Assembly (NCBI RefSeq): GCF_009738225.1
Contig: NZ_CP018187.1
Span: 2,180,501-2,244,500, forward strand
Origin: Streptococcus salivarius
GTDB taxonomy: Bacteria > Bacillota > Bacilli > Lactobacillales > Streptococcaceae
Length of the DNA: 64,000 nucleotides
Direction: 5' to 3'
Part shown: piece by piece, positions 9,257 through 17,786 of the stretch
Position numbering within the stretch: position 1 is the first letter of the stretch
Layout: every line of letters starts with the position of its first letter
Translations under genes and position numbers: made by a program
Notes under the pieces: model-generated
Database searches by the model: none
Told to the model about the DNA's origin: nothing
What the model saw: the letters and a program-made list of their open reading frames with translations, nothing else

Positions 9257-10428
9257 TTAATCTTCTTTATAAAGAACGAAGGTCACAATAAAAGATATCA
9301 CAACAGAAATTACAAGACCTGCAATAGCTGTGTAAAAATATTTAAGTGTATCTTCACCGATATAGGCTGCAATCGTCAAGAGACCTGGGGAAGCACCTGC
9401 AAAATTTCTCGCACCTAAAATACCAAGGAAGAAGCCACCTACTCCCCCTGCAACAATAGATCCTATGAAGGCAGCTTTATTTTGCAAAGTTACCCCATAA
9501 AGAGCCGGTTCCGTAATCCCACAAATTGCAGTAATTCCAGCAGATGAAGCCAGAGCTTTTTTATTGGTATCCTTAGTTTTTAAAGCAATAGCAAGGGCTA
9601 CTCCCCCTGAGCCACATTCGAAGCCAAAGTACCTGGACCTAAAATCAAAAGTGTTACGATTGCAGTGATCAAGGTCGTAATCATAGGCACCAAGAAAAAT
9701 TTAACAGCCTTTGGTGAAATTTTAATTGCAAAGTGCTCCACGTAACTCATAAACCAAACTGCCAAAATAACAGGAATAACCGTTGATGAGTAAGAAGTTA
9801 ATGTAAGGGGAATACTAAAGAAATAGACGCCATGACCTGATTCCTTGGCAGTTGTCACAATCTGCGTAAAAGTTGGGTGTAATAAAATAGCACCAATCAA
9901 CATCCCCAATTGAGCGGTTGTCTTAAACTATCGAGCTGCTGAAGCACCTAAAAATACAGGTAAAAAATAAAATCCAGCATCACCAATAAAATTAAGAACT
10001 TGATCGTTAACATCATCTACAGCTGCTACCTTAAAGACAACCAAAAGAGACAAAACGGCTTTGGTCATCCCTGCTGCTGTAATTACCGGTAAGATTGGTG
10101 TGAAAATCCCAGAAATAAGGGCTAAAAAGCTTTGAAGAGGAGTTCTGTCTTGTTTTTCCGATGATTCCTTAGACACTTCATCTAGGTCTAATAAGCCTTC
10201 TAAAGCACGGTATACATTTGGTACATCACTCCCAACAACAACTTGATACTGGCCACCACTCTTAGCCAAACTCACAATACCTTAGATAGTTTGAACAACT
10301 TTATCATCAGCTTTAGAATCATCTGCTAAGGTAAAACATAAACGTTTAGCACAGTTTACAAGATTCTGAACTTTCTCCTTTCCTCCTACAGCATCTAAAA
10401 TCTTCTGTCCTGTCTCTTTATAGTTCAT
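9257..10428 (-). pseudogene. Decayed PTS EIIBC (beta-glucoside/glucose-family transporter)
   Basis: The start MNYKETGQKILDAVGG opens an EIIB domain, followed by a linker and an EIIC membrane domain ending ...VTFVLYKED. At least three lesions are visible: a nonsense codon after residue 48 (near 10283), a second one near 9925 (AAR-stop-FKTTAQLG), and a frameshift near 9600 inside the conserved GSGGVALAIA. The EIIB active-site region reads NCAKRLCF, so the Arg expected in the family motif (C-x-T-R-L-R-F) is also lost. No EIIA domain follows. The sugar may have been a beta-glucoside or trehalose. Loss of such genes is typical of milk-adapted S. thermophilus. Confidence 0.88.
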
Positions 10429-10450
10429 GACACTTCCTTTCTATACTCAT

Positions 10451-10489
10451 AAAAATAGAGAACAAGCTGAGCCTGTCCTCTACATTTTT
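10451..10489 (-). terminator. Terminator of the MetE-like gene
   Basis: On the minus strand TAGAGGACA pairs with TGTTCTCTA (one G-U), flanked by A- and T-runs, immediately after the stop codon. Confidence 0.75.
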
Positions 10490-10492
10490 CTA

Positions 10493-11605
10493 TTATGACC
10501 AAACTTTATCAGTAATTGTTTTAATCAATTGTAATTTATTCCACTCGTCTTGCTCAGTCAAGATATTGCCTTCTTCAGTTGATGCAAAACCACATTGAGT
10601 TGATATACCAAGGTTCTTAAGTGGTACAAGCTCAGCCGCTTCATGGATACGAGCGATGGCAGCATCTACATCTTCCAAAGCTGGATCCTTAGAAGTAATC
10701 ACACCAAGCACCAATTCAACATGATCACGGTTATTCCAAATCGTTGGAAGTGGTGCGAAGCTACCTGAACGCGCATCATCGTATTCCAAGAAGAAGATAT
10801 CATAATTCAATTTCCCAAGATATTTAGCTACTGAATCATAGCCACCTTCAAAAAGATAAGTTGATTTAAAGTTTCCACGACAAATATGAGTAGCCAAAGT
10901 CAAATCTTCTGGAAGACCTTCCAAGACTTTATTGATAGTGTATACATCATCCTCAGCAATTTTTGCCAACTCAGCTGTTTTCTCAGGATTATTTTTTTCA
11001 TTCTCAAACTGTTGAATCAAATAACCCCAAGTCGTATCATCCAACTGTACATAACGTGCACCCAAATCGTAGAAATGTTGGATGGTATCATGGTAAGCTT
11101 TTGCCAAATCATCAAGAAAATCTGTCCATGAATCATAGTAATCTGCATAAAGATCACTACGGTGGTCACGGTTAATGATGAGTGATGGACTTGGAATAGT
11201 TACTTTTGGAGTAATTCCTTCAGGAGTCACTGATTTAAGATATTCAAAGTCACGATAGAAAGGATGATTAGGATTTTCGGCAATTTTACCATTGATACGA
11301 ACGTTGGTAGTACGTGTCTTAGCTCCATGGAATTTATATGAATCTTCTTGTTGGTAAGCTTCAAAACCAGTTAGGTTCCATAGGAAATCAAGGTGCCACC
11401 AAGAACGACCAAATTCACCATCAGAAACTACTTGAAGACCATTTTCTACCTCATGATGAACCAATTCCTTAACCAATTCATCTTGTACTTTCAACAATTC
11501 TTCTTGCGAAATCTCACCATTGGCAAATTTTTCACGTGCTTCTTTTAAAGCTTGTGGACGAAGGTAAGAACCAACATGATCAAAATGATAATGAACTTTA
11601 CTCAT
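10493..11605 (-). CDS. Cobalamin-independent methionine synthase-like protein (MetE C-terminal family, YxjG/YxjH type)
   Basis: The 370-residue protein corresponds to the catalytic C-terminal half of MetE. It begins FDHVGSYLRP and contains YVQLDDTTWGYL and HICRGNFKSTYLFEGGYD, where His and Cys are expected zinc ligands, plus FFLEYDDARSG and STQCGFAST with a further Cys. Proteins of this kind transfer methyl groups to homocysteine; the methyl donor is not known with certainty. AAGGAG precedes the ATG. A MET-box palindrome lies about 100 bp upstream, matching control by sulfur-amino-acid supply. The gene is intact and transcribed alone. Confidence 0.9.
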   Translation of the reverse strand: MSKVHYHFDHVGSYLRPQALKEAREKFANGEISQEELLKVQDELVKELVHHEVENGLQVVSDGEFGRSWWHLDFLWNLTGFEAYQQEDSYKFHGAKTRTTNVRINGKIAENPNHPFYRDFEYLKSVTPEGITPKVTIPSPSLIINRDHRSDLYADYYDSWTDFLDDLAKAYHDTIQHFYDLGARYVQLDDTTWGYLIQQFENEKNNPEKTAELAKIAEDDVYTINKVLEGLPEDLTLATHICRGNFKSTYLFEGGYDSVAKYLGKLNYDIFFLEYDDARSGSFAPLPTIWNNRDHVELVLGVITSKDPALEDVDAAIARIHEAAELVPLKNLGISTQCGFASTEEGNILTEQDEWNKLQLIKTITDKVWS

Positions 11606-11699
11606 AGTTATTTACTCCTTTTTATGCTTTCACTTAATGTAATAATAAGCCTATTCTAGCACTTGCTGTTATAGCTGTGAAATATGTATTTGTTATCTC

Positions 11700-11724
11700 A
11701 TGATATAGTTTTTAACTATATCAT
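11700..11724. promoter_or_regulatory. MET-box palindrome (MtaR/MetR-type operator)
   Basis: A perfect 11-bp inverted repeat with a 3-base spacer contains TATAGTT (11704-11710) and AACTATA (11714-11720). This fits the TATAGTTTnAAACTATA box described for LysR-type methionine regulators of streptococci. It lies between the divergent MetE-like gene and rpmF, nearer to control the former. Confidence 0.72.
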
Positions 11725-11835
11725 TTCTTGGAAAGTTTTTTGTCAAGTAACTTTACTTTACAAAAAAGATATGTTATTCTGTTATAGTTGATTTAAAATC
11801 AAGAACATAAATATTAATTCGGAGGAAATAAAGAA

Positions 11836-12018
11836 ATGGCAGTACCTGCACGTCACACTTCAAAAGCGAAGAAAAACAAACGTCGTACACACTACAAATT
11901 GACTGCTCCATCAGTACAATTTGACGAAACAACTGGAGATTACTCACGTTCACACCGTGTATCACTTAAAGGATACTACAAAGGACGTAAAATCGCTAAA
12001 GCTAACGCAGCTAAATAA
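11836..12018 (+). CDS. rpmF: 50S ribosomal protein L32
   Basis: The 60-residue protein starts [17 protein letters not shown] and matches streptococcal L32 over its whole length. It lacks the CxxC pairs of zinc-binding L32 forms, so it is the zinc-free type. GGAGG at 11821-11825 precedes the ATG. It is co-transcribed with rpmG, which starts 15 bases after its stop. Confidence 0.97.
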   Translation: MAVPARHTSKAKKNKRRTHYKLTAPSVQFDETTGDYSRSHRVSLKGYYKGRKIAKANAAK

Positions 12019-12033
12019 TAGAAGGGAGATACC

Positions 12034-12183
12034 ATGCGCGTAAATATTACACTTGAACACAAAGAATCTGGTGAACGCTTGTACCTTACTTCAAAAAACA
12101 AACGTAACACTCCAGACCGTCTTCAATTGAAAAAATACTCACCAAAATTGCGTAAACACGTAATCTTTACTGAGGTAAAATAA
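12034..12183 (+). CDS. rpmG: 50S ribosomal protein L33; integration target
   Basis: The 49-residue protein [10 protein letters not shown]...HVIFTEVK is a zinc-free L33. GAAGGGAG gives a strong ribosome site. The last bases of the gene (ACTGAGGTAAAATAA) recur twice downstream, at 21662-21676 and 31354-31368 (13 of 15 in the last). The 3' end of rpmG is therefore the attachment site of the island that follows. The coding sequence is kept intact by the integration, as usual for elements using a gene's 3' end. Confidence 0.96.
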   Translation: MRVNITLEHKESGERLYLTSKNKRNTPDRLQLKKYSPKLRKHVIFTEVK

Positions 12184-12185
12184 TT
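12169..12185 (+). repeat. attL: direct repeat at the rpmG 3' end
   Basis: ACTGAGGTAAAATAA (12169-12183) is repeated exactly at 21662-21676. TGAGGTAAAATAATT (12171-12185) is repeated exactly at 31354-31368. A tyrosine recombinase gene lies inside. These are the likely core sites of the island. Confidence 0.8.
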
Positions 12186-12192
12186 AAGATAA

Positions 12193-12229
12193 GAAAAGCC
12201 TATGAAACTCATGTTTCTAGGCTTTTTTC
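12193..12229 (+). terminator. Terminator after rpmG, copy 1 of a duplicated hairpin
   Basis: AAAGCCTA pairs with TAGGCTTT and GAAAC with GTTTC, followed by a T-run. A near-identical hairpin occurs at 14426-14459 after the ABC permease. Confidence 0.85.
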
Positions 12230-12248
12230 GTGCTTAAATTGCGGTTTT

Positions 12249-12267
12249 GTCTGATTTTTGTCTGATT
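12249..12267 (+). repeat. Tandem GTCTGATT boxes (possible recombinase arm sites)
   Basis: GTCTGATT occurs twice in 19 bases. The related 12-mer TATCTGATTAAA is found at 14492-14503 and 21539-21550, near both ends of the recombinase-containing segment. Arm-type recombinase binding sites would be placed like this; it is an inference. Confidence 0.35.
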
Positions 12268-12310
12268 GAATTATTTCTAACTTTTATTTACCAAACTATT
12301 ATTTATTCAC

Positions 12311-12339
12311 TTACAACAGCTTATTAAAAATGATACAAT
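12311..12339 (+). promoter_or_regulatory. Promoter of the ABC transporter cassette
   Basis: TTACAA (12311-12316), a 17-bp spacer and TACAAT (12334-12339) lie about 30 bp before the ATP-binding gene. Confidence 0.6.
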
Positions 12340-12369
12340 AGAAAAAAGTCAACTTATAGGAGAATGACT

Positions 12370-13110
12370 ATGAAAACACAGGCAATCGAAGTAACAAACC
12401 TTGCTAAGTCGTTTGAATTAAGCAAGGGTAAGACTGTTCAGATTTTAAACGGTCTCAGTTTATCAGCTAACTATGGTGAATTTATATCTATATTAGGTGT
12501 CAGTGGTTCTGGAAAATCAACACTATTAAAATGTATGTCAGGTCTATTGCAACCAAGTCAAGGAAAGGTTGAGATTCAAGGTTTAGATCCCTATCAAACT
12601 AGTCCTAATAAACTTGCTAAACTAAGACGTGAGTCCTTAGCGTTTATCTTCCAATCCTATAATTTGGTACCTGCACTACCTATTATTGAAAATATCGCCT
12701 TACCTTTAAGATTATCAGGCAAAAAGGTCAACAACCAAGAGATACTTGAATTACTGGAAAAATTGCAATTCAAGGCAGATAGCAAAGCCTTCCCTTCAAC
12801 CTTATCTGGTGGTGAACAACAAAAAATAGCTATTGCACGAGCTATTTTAGCAGATAGTCAGATTATTTTTGCAGATGAGCCTACTGGTGCGCTTGATAGT
12901 ACCTCTCGTCAAATTGTTTTTGATATTTTAAGAACACTAGCTAATCAGGGGAAATGTATCCTCATGGTTACTCACGATATTGAGCTAGCTTCAAAAACTG
13001 ACCGAGCACTCATCCTTAAGGATGGTTTGATTTCCCAAGAAATTATAAAACCTAAGTCTGAAGAATTAACTAAGGCTTTAGGTATAGAGACTGATGTAAG
13101 GGAGAGATAA
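12370..13110 (+). CDS. ABC transporter ATP-binding protein (MacB/LolD-like)
   Basis: The protein of about 246 residues has Walker A GVSGSGKST, Q-loop FIFQSYNLVP, signature LSGGEQQKIAIARA, Walker B IIFADEPTGALDS and an H-loop at VTHD. The GAxDSxT form after Walker B is typical of the subfamily that works with FtsX-like permeases. The ATG at 12370 is preferred because TAGGAG (12357-12362) is seven bases away; the earlier ATG at 12364 is too close. It pairs with the permease three bases downstream. Such pairs often export lipoproteins or peptides or give antimicrobial-peptide resistance; the substrate is not readable. Confidence 0.93.
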   Translation: MKTQAIEVTNLAKSFELSKGKTVQILNGLSLSANYGEFISILGVSGSGKSTLLKCMSGLLQPSQGKVEIQGLDPYQTSPNKLAKLRRESLAFIFQSYNLVPALPIIENIALPLRLSGKKVNNQEILELLEKLQFKADSKAFPSTLSGGEQQKIAIARAILADSQIIFADEPTGALDSTSRQIVFDILRTLANQGKCILMVTHDIELASKTDRALILKDGLISQEIIKPKSEELTKALGIETDVRER

Positions 13111-13113
13111 ATC

Positions 13114-14421
13114 ATGTTAAAACTCATTTATTACCAATGGAGATATAGTTGGAAAGAATGGACCGCAACTGTACCTGTCTTTTTTATGGCAAGTCTCATT
13201 TCAGGGATATCCCTTTCAGGCGACTTTAATATTATAGCAAACAAGGACGTACTACTCAGTGTTCAAACAGACCCAAGCCCAGTATTCCTTATGCCCATTT
13301 TCTTTGGCGGGCTAACTCTTTTTCTTATTATTTCCAGTCTCATTGCTAGTCTTTTAAATTATTTCAAATCGGATTATCAACTTTGGGAAATTTTAGGTGC
13401 TAACCGCTGGCAGTTGTCAATTTTAGTTGCTGGACAAATTAGTTTAATGGCATTTATTTCCAGTATACCTGGTGCTCTCATTGCAACACCGATAAGCCGT
13501 TACTACTATTATTATTTACAGAAGTATTTTGGCAAAGGTATGATGCCAGATTTAAACTTTGGTTCTCAACCGTTGGCACTGCTTGCTACCGTAGCTTTAA
13601 TTTCAAGTCTCGCTTTTGTTAGTGGGTACTTCTATACCAGTAAACTCCTTAAACAGAAAGTCGAACGAAAAACTTTTAAATTTTGGATAATTGTTAAGAA
13701 AGCAGTCCCATGGGCTATTTTAGTTGCCCTATATGCTTCCCTTTTATTTATGTTTTATCATTCAGAACCACTATTGGGTACTGGTTCCTTGCTTTATCTC
13801 ATGCTAGTCAATGTTTTTGCTATCTATGCTCTATCTCCCTATCTTCAAATTGGTATTATCAAACTTTTATCACCCGTACTACTTAGCCACAGGTATGCCC
13901 CAATCCTTGCAAAATGGCAAATTTTAAGTCAAAAATCTTACCTTAAAGCCATTAATGCTTCGGTTGTTGCTGGAATTACATTGGTTGGGAGTTTTCAACT
14001 ACTCTCGCAAAATATCTTTTCTTTCTTTCAAGAAGACGGTGAATTAGAATTATTAGTTTCCTTTATTGCCTTTTTCCTAGCTCCTGTACTATTAATATTA
14101 GCAAACGTAGTCTCCATGACATTATTGTCTGTCCGCCAGGAGGCCAAAGAGCAGGAACAGTTAGCCACATTAGGAGTTTCCCCTGCTCAACTGTTGCATA
14201 CAAAACTTTGGGAAAGTCTTATTATAACGGGACTAGCGTTCTTTATTTCCCTAGTGATTAACCTTGCAATGATTGGTCTGATGAACCATTCACTCAGATT
14301 GTTGAAAATGGGAATGACTAATTGGACAGGTCTTTTCCTTCCAGCTATCATCCTATCTACACTACTCTTTCTTTTGACTTTCATCACTAAAGTAAGCCAT
14401 ATTAAGAAACAAACATTTTAA
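13114..14421 (+). CDS. FtsX-like ABC transporter permease
   Basis: A 435-residue membrane protein. A first transmembrane segment near residues 18-35 is followed by an extracellular stretch, three helices up to about residue 175, two or three more between 195 and 260, and a C-terminal FtsX block of four helices with the family-like VVSMTLLSVRQEAKEQEQLATLGVSPAQLL loop (about 330-358). It is co-translated with the ATPase. The pair sits between attL and the recombinase gene and is flanked by duplicated terminator DNA, so it looks like a cargo cassette. Peptide export or bacteriocin immunity is possible, but no bacteriocin gene is visible nearby. Confidence 0.85.
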   Translation: MLKLIYYQWRYSWKEWTATVPVFFMASLISGISLSGDFNIIANKDVLLSVQTDPSPVFLMPIFFGGLTLFLIISSLIASLLNYFKSDYQLWEILGANRWQLSILVAGQISLMAFISSIPGALIATPISRYYYYYLQKYFGKGMMPDLNFGSQPLALLATVALISSLAFVSGYFYTSKLLKQKVERKTFKFWIIVKKAVPWAILVALYASLLFMFYHSEPLLGTGSLLYLMLVNVFAIYALSPYLQIGIIKLLSPVLLSHRYAPILAKWQILSQKSYLKAINASVVAGITLVGSFQLLSQNIFSFFQEDGELELLVSFIAFFLAPVLLILANVVSMTLLSVRQEAKEQEQLATLGVSPAQLLHTKLWESLIITGLAFFISLVINLAMIGLMNHSLRLLKMGMTNWTGLFLPAIILSTLLFLLTFITKVSHIKKQTF

Positions 14422-14425
14422 GAAA

Positions 14426-14460
14426 GAAGCCTATGAAACGCATGTTTCTAGGCTTTTTTC
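14426..14460 (+). terminator. Terminator after the ABC permease, copy 2 of the duplicated hairpin
   Basis: Stem AGCCTA/TAGGCT plus GAAAC/GTTTC with a T-run. It differs from the rpmG terminator mainly by one loop base, and similarity continues about 50 bp further (…TCTGATT…AACTTTT). Confidence 0.85.
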
Positions 14461-14491
14461 TAATGTTCAAAATTCTATTTCATCTAGTTTT

Positions 14492-14503
14492 TATCTGATT
14501 AAA
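14492..14503 (+). repeat. TATCTGATTAAA repeat, left copy
   Basis: This 12-mer is identical to 21539-21550 and lies just beyond the 3' end of the recombinase gene. The two copies frame the recombinase-to-ATPase segment. Confidence 0.45.
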
Positions 14504-14515
14504 GTTTAACTTTTG

Positions 14516-16000
14516 TTACTCAATCAACTTCTCTAGCTTTTCAACCGCTCCTCTCATGGTGTCTTTTTGTTTCTTAATCACGTGGAGATAGACACGTTCA
14601 ATCTCCTTAGAATCCTCCGAGTGTCCGACAAATTCTCGAATGGTTGGGAGATCAATGCCTTCACTTGCCATAATGGAAATAAAGCTATGACGAAACATAT
14701 GAGGAATGACATGAATCGGTCTCCCAAAGTCTAGGAAATTATCAATATCCTTATAGGACTTACCTGCCTTCTTATTATACTTTACTGACTGACTAGAACC
14801 ACCTCTCAGGAATTGTGATAGCTCGTTGTGATAAAGCGGAGAACCTTGCCTATTACCTGCCCTGATATAGGTTCTAGTAAAGAGATAGCCCAAGTCTTGG
14901 TAAGTCGGATTGAATTGAGCTTGAAACTTATTTCTGTCAATGTAGTGTCGCAAGATTTTCTCTACCTCAGAACTCATTGGAATCGTACGGACACTTTCCT
15001 TAGTCTTAAGGTCTGCTCGGTAACGTTCCTTTTCATCAAGATTAAGAGCTTCCATAACCTCATCTGATTTATTTTTACTTGCCCTCTGCCAATGAACCTT
15101 TATCCACTTTCCCTCAAAATCAAGCATATCTTCATTCAAACCCAAAACCTCACTTGGTCTCATGCCTGTTAGGAAAATCATTCTCAACACGTCTGCAATA
15201 AGTTGATTATCAGACCTATCTGTCCAGCTTTCTATCAGGCGGAGAACATAGTTAACTTCGCTTGCTTCTAAGTATTTTTCCGCAATGTCTTCACGTTTCT
15301 TATTCTGCTCCTCACTCTTTGTCAGAACTCGCCTTTTAACCTTGTTATTAGTAATCGGGTCTTGTGTAAGAGTAATTTGTCCATTTTCCACTGACCAGTC
15401 AAAAATCATCTTAAGGTAGATATGCAGGTTTCTTGCCATGTGCATAGAAGAAACATTGATAAGATTTTGAATTTCATCTGTCATAGAGGCAAATTTTGTG
15501 ATAGATATTCTTGTATCAAAGTTAGGCTCAATATAACGGTTGTAGATAGTAACTCTTGTTTTAAGGGTATTATTGGCTGGCTTGACCCTCTCATGCCATG
15601 CTCTAAAGGCTTTACCATAAAGATTTCCATCTTCATCAAAGGGCTTGGCGATTTCTTCTAGGGTTAAAATCCTCTTTGCTTTCTTGGGTGTTACGCCTGT
15701 TACCTCAGCAATATAGTCATCAACTAACTTATTTAGTTCTTGCGTGACCTGTGTAATCAGTTGCGAGTTTTTTATATCACTGACCAAGAGACGCTCTTTC
15801 CCAGATGATGTTTTCTTACTTGGTCTTGCCTTAGTAGTAAACCACCCTTTACTAGCACCTGTAGAAAGGTATTTCTTGTGAGATTTTTTAGTAATAGGGT
15901 GGGTAAATCGCATAGCGAATTTCACTAAGACGTTACCCGCCTTATTAGGGTCTGGTCGCCAAGAACTGATGATGAGTACTCTTGAACCATTATCTCTCAT
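14516..16000 (-). CDS. int: Tyrosine recombinase (integrase) of the rpmG element
   Basis: The 494-residue protein has an N-terminal arm/core-binding region with a SAM-like domain (about 110-215). The C-terminal catalytic domain has R281 (TGMRPSE), H434-xx-R437 (HMFRHSF), H460 (GHSED) and nucleophile Y471 (VYLHV). All catalytic residues are present, so it is probably active. It would recombine the rpmG 3' end with the element's own copy. The gene lies with its 3' end toward attL but is separated from it by the ABC cassette, which is unusual because integrase genes normally abut the attachment site. Confidence 0.95.
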   Translation of the reverse strand: MRDNGSRVLIISSWRPDPNKAGNVLVKFAMRFTHPITKKSHKKYLSTGASKGWFTTKARPSKKTSSGKERLLVSDIKNSQLITQVTQELNKLVDDYIAEVTGVTPKKAKRILTLEEIAKPFDEDGNLYGKAFRAWHERVKPANNTLKTRVTIYNRYIEPNFDTRISITKFASMTDEIQNLINVSSMHMARNLHIYLKMIFDWSVENGQITLTQDPITNNKVKRRVLTKSEEQNKKREDIAEKYLEASEVNYVLRLIESWTDRSDNQLIADVLRMIFLTGMRPSEVLGLNEDMLDFEGKWIKVHWQRASKNKSDEVMEALNLDEKERYRADLKTKESVRTIPMSSEVEKILRHYIDRNKFQAQFNPTYQDLGYLFTRTYIRAGNRQGSPLYHNELSQFLRGGSSQSVKYNKKAGKSYKDIDNFLDFGRPIHVIPHMFRHSFISIMASEGIDLPTIREFVGHSEDSKEIERVYLHVIKKQKDTMRGAVEKLEKLIE

Positions 16001-16009
16001 AGGTACCCC

Positions 16010-16258
16010 CTACACTATCTTTGCAACATACTGGTTAGTAATTTTGTAGTCAAACCATACTACAAAGACTTCCGAGTGGATAAAGACGTTGCCATGCGTT
16101 CCTTTGATGCCGAAGGCGTATGGACTGTCTTTCATCTGACGAATATAGCTATTAAGTGTTACAACTGTCATGCCATGCCAGAGTTCATCTAAAAAGACGG
16201 ATTTTCGGTACCAGTTACGGGTCAAGTCAAAATCATGTTCTGTTTTTAATATTGCCAT
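16010..16258 (-). CDS. Small protein upstream of int, possible excisionase
   Basis: An 82-residue protein with many aromatic residues (NWYRKSVFLDELWHGM, HSEVFVVWFDYK). Its stop is nine bases before the integrase start, so both are on one message. Position and size fit a recombination directionality factor, but no winged-helix Xis motif is clearly recognisable. The start follows an AGAAGGAGAATTC-type ribosome site. Function is inferred from context only. Confidence 0.6.
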   Translation of the reverse strand: MAILKTEHDFDLTRNWYRKSVFLDELWHGMTVVTLNSYIRQMKDSPYAFGIKGTHGNVFIHSEVFVVWFDYKITNQYVAKIV

Positions 16259-16323
16259 TGAATTCTCCTTCTATTCTAGTTATAGTCAAGATAGTTATTT
16301 TTAGAAAGGCGGATTGTAGCGTT

Positions 16324-17352
16324 TTACAAGTCGTCTTTTCTTATGCCCCAATAGGCTGAGCTTAATTGCTCTTGTTTGTACTGCTGAATGTCTGTTTCGT
16401 CTACTTTCGTTAGCTTAGATATACCAAGCTCAAGTAGGTGCTGAATATAATTATCTGCCTTTTCTTGTCCATGTGATTCTGCTTTTGCCACATAGAGTTT
16501 CCCGAGTGTTCGTGAGACTTGTTTTTCTGTCCATAGCTCAGACTGTTTTAGAGTTGGCTTCGTTCGCTTAACACTCAAGACAGTCTTTTCTTTTGTCTCT
16601 AGGTAGTCATTCCACCACTTTACATTTTTTCTTCGCCAACGGTTAGAATCCTTGTCTCTCGGACTGACAAAACGATAATGTCCGTTAATTGCCTCAAAGT
16701 AAATCTCTTTGAGCGGTCGCCCATCTTTTATCTGTTTAGCTAATAAATTTGCCTTTTCTTGCCAACATCTAAGCTCTGCTCTTGTCCATGATGATGGCGT
16801 TTCTGGTAAATCTTTGTCTAGTTTTTTCTCTAACAGCTTGTTATAGATACACCATTGCTGAGTACCTCTAACACCAAGCGTTACCATCTCACCAACCTTT
16901 TCACCATTTTCAAGAATACTCTTTTCATGGTAATCAAAGGTTTTAGCAGTTGATATGCAGAGTTGCCTTTTACAGTAACTGTAAATAAGTGGGACGGATA
17001 GGCTGTCGTCAAAGATATCATTGGCGATATCTAGCCTTGTGACGTTACTATGATATTCAGAAATACGCTTCATTAATGTTACCCAATTATTGACATTGCT
17101 TTCCATGTATTCTTCATATTGACGGCACCCCTGCCCTCTCAGTTCGATAAAGACCCCCATTTTCGATTCCCAATCCTTATTGAAATAAACCTTTATCTCT
17201 GAGAAGGCATAATGCCGTTGGTACTTGTTTATACCCCATTCATTGAGGACAAACTTGTCTTTAGGAAGAATGAGGATTTTCTCAATGACATCATCTGGGG
17301 CTAAGCCTTTAATCGTTACAGCTAAATAGTCTAACATCACTGAGTTATCCAT
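16324..17352 (-). CDS. Replication initiator, Rep_trans / MobT-like rolling-circle family
   Basis: The 342-residue protein has features of the Rep_trans family (pT181-type initiators and related MobT relaxases). These are an early MLDYLAVTIKG strand, the VTRLDIANDIFDD acidic block (about 102-114) typical of the metal site, a TLGVRGTQQWCIYNK segment and a RAELRCW motif before the C-terminal helices. It should nick an origin and start rolling-circle copying or transfer. No N-terminal HTH is present, unlike several ICE MobT proteins, so plasmid-like replication of the excised circle is slightly favoured. It follows the 143-residue gene by two bases. Confidence 0.85.
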   Translation of the reverse strand: MDNSVMLDYLAVTIKGLAPDDVIEKILILPKDKFVLNEWGINKYQRHYAFSEIKVYFNKDWESKMGVFIELRGQGCRQYEEYMESNVNNWVTLMKRISEYHSNVTRLDIANDIFDDSLSVPLIYSYCKRQLCISTAKTFDYHEKSILENGEKVGEMVTLGVRGTQQWCIYNKLLEKKLDKDLPETPSSWTRAELRCWQEKANLLAKQIKDGRPLKEIYFEAINGHYRFVSPRDKDSNRWRRKNVKWWNDYLETKEKTVLSVKRTKPTLKQSELWTEKQVSRTLGKLYVAKAESHGQEKADNYIQHLLELGISKLTKVDETDIQQYKQEQLSSAYWGIRKDDL

Positions 17353-17354
17353 GT

Positions 17355-17786
17355 TTAGGCTCCAATAAATTTAATATCGGTTGCCACTAGCTTTAAGCCA
17401 CCCCAATTTCCACCACCATTACTGTTAGCTCGCCAACCAAGGTGGACTTCTGGATTTACAAGTTCTACTACGAGAGAATTCAGCTCATCCTTCTCAACGG
17501 ATTTAACTAACTTGTCAAGATTATCTACAATCTCCAAACGAATGCTCTTAAGGTCATCAGGGGAATAACCCAAGTCTTTCAAGGCCTGAATTTTGTCTGT
17601 ATCTTGTACAGAACAAGTAATTTTAGCCACTTCATCTGTCGCAATGCTTTCGCCATTGATATTTTTATAGACTGGAGCAACCCGTGAAGAAAGGATAGTC
17701 ACTTTCTTTGGAATGTCAAATTGTGATTTATCCAATTTCAAATCGCCTACTTTTACAGTTTCGTCTGTTAAGTTAAATTTTGTCAT
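17355..17786 (-). CDS. Unknown protein upstream of Rep, possible ssDNA-binding or accessory factor
   Basis: A 143-residue protein, predicted mostly beta and mixed charge, with a glycine- and tryptophan-rich C-terminus (GWRANSNGGGNWGGLKL). Its start overlaps the stop of the preceding 93-residue ORF (ATGA), and its stop nearly abuts the rep start. Genes of this size next to Rep_trans initiators in small integrative elements and filamentous-phage-like replicons are sometimes single-strand binding proteins. I see no clear OB signature, so this remains a guess. Confidence 0.65.
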   Translation of the reverse strand: MTKFNLTDETVKVGDLKLDKSQFDIPKKVTILSSRVAPVYKNINGESIATDEVAKITCSVQDTDKIQALKDLGYSPDDLKSIRLEIVDNLDKLVKSVEKDELNSLVVELVNPEVHLGWRANSNGGGNWGGLKLVATDIKFIGA

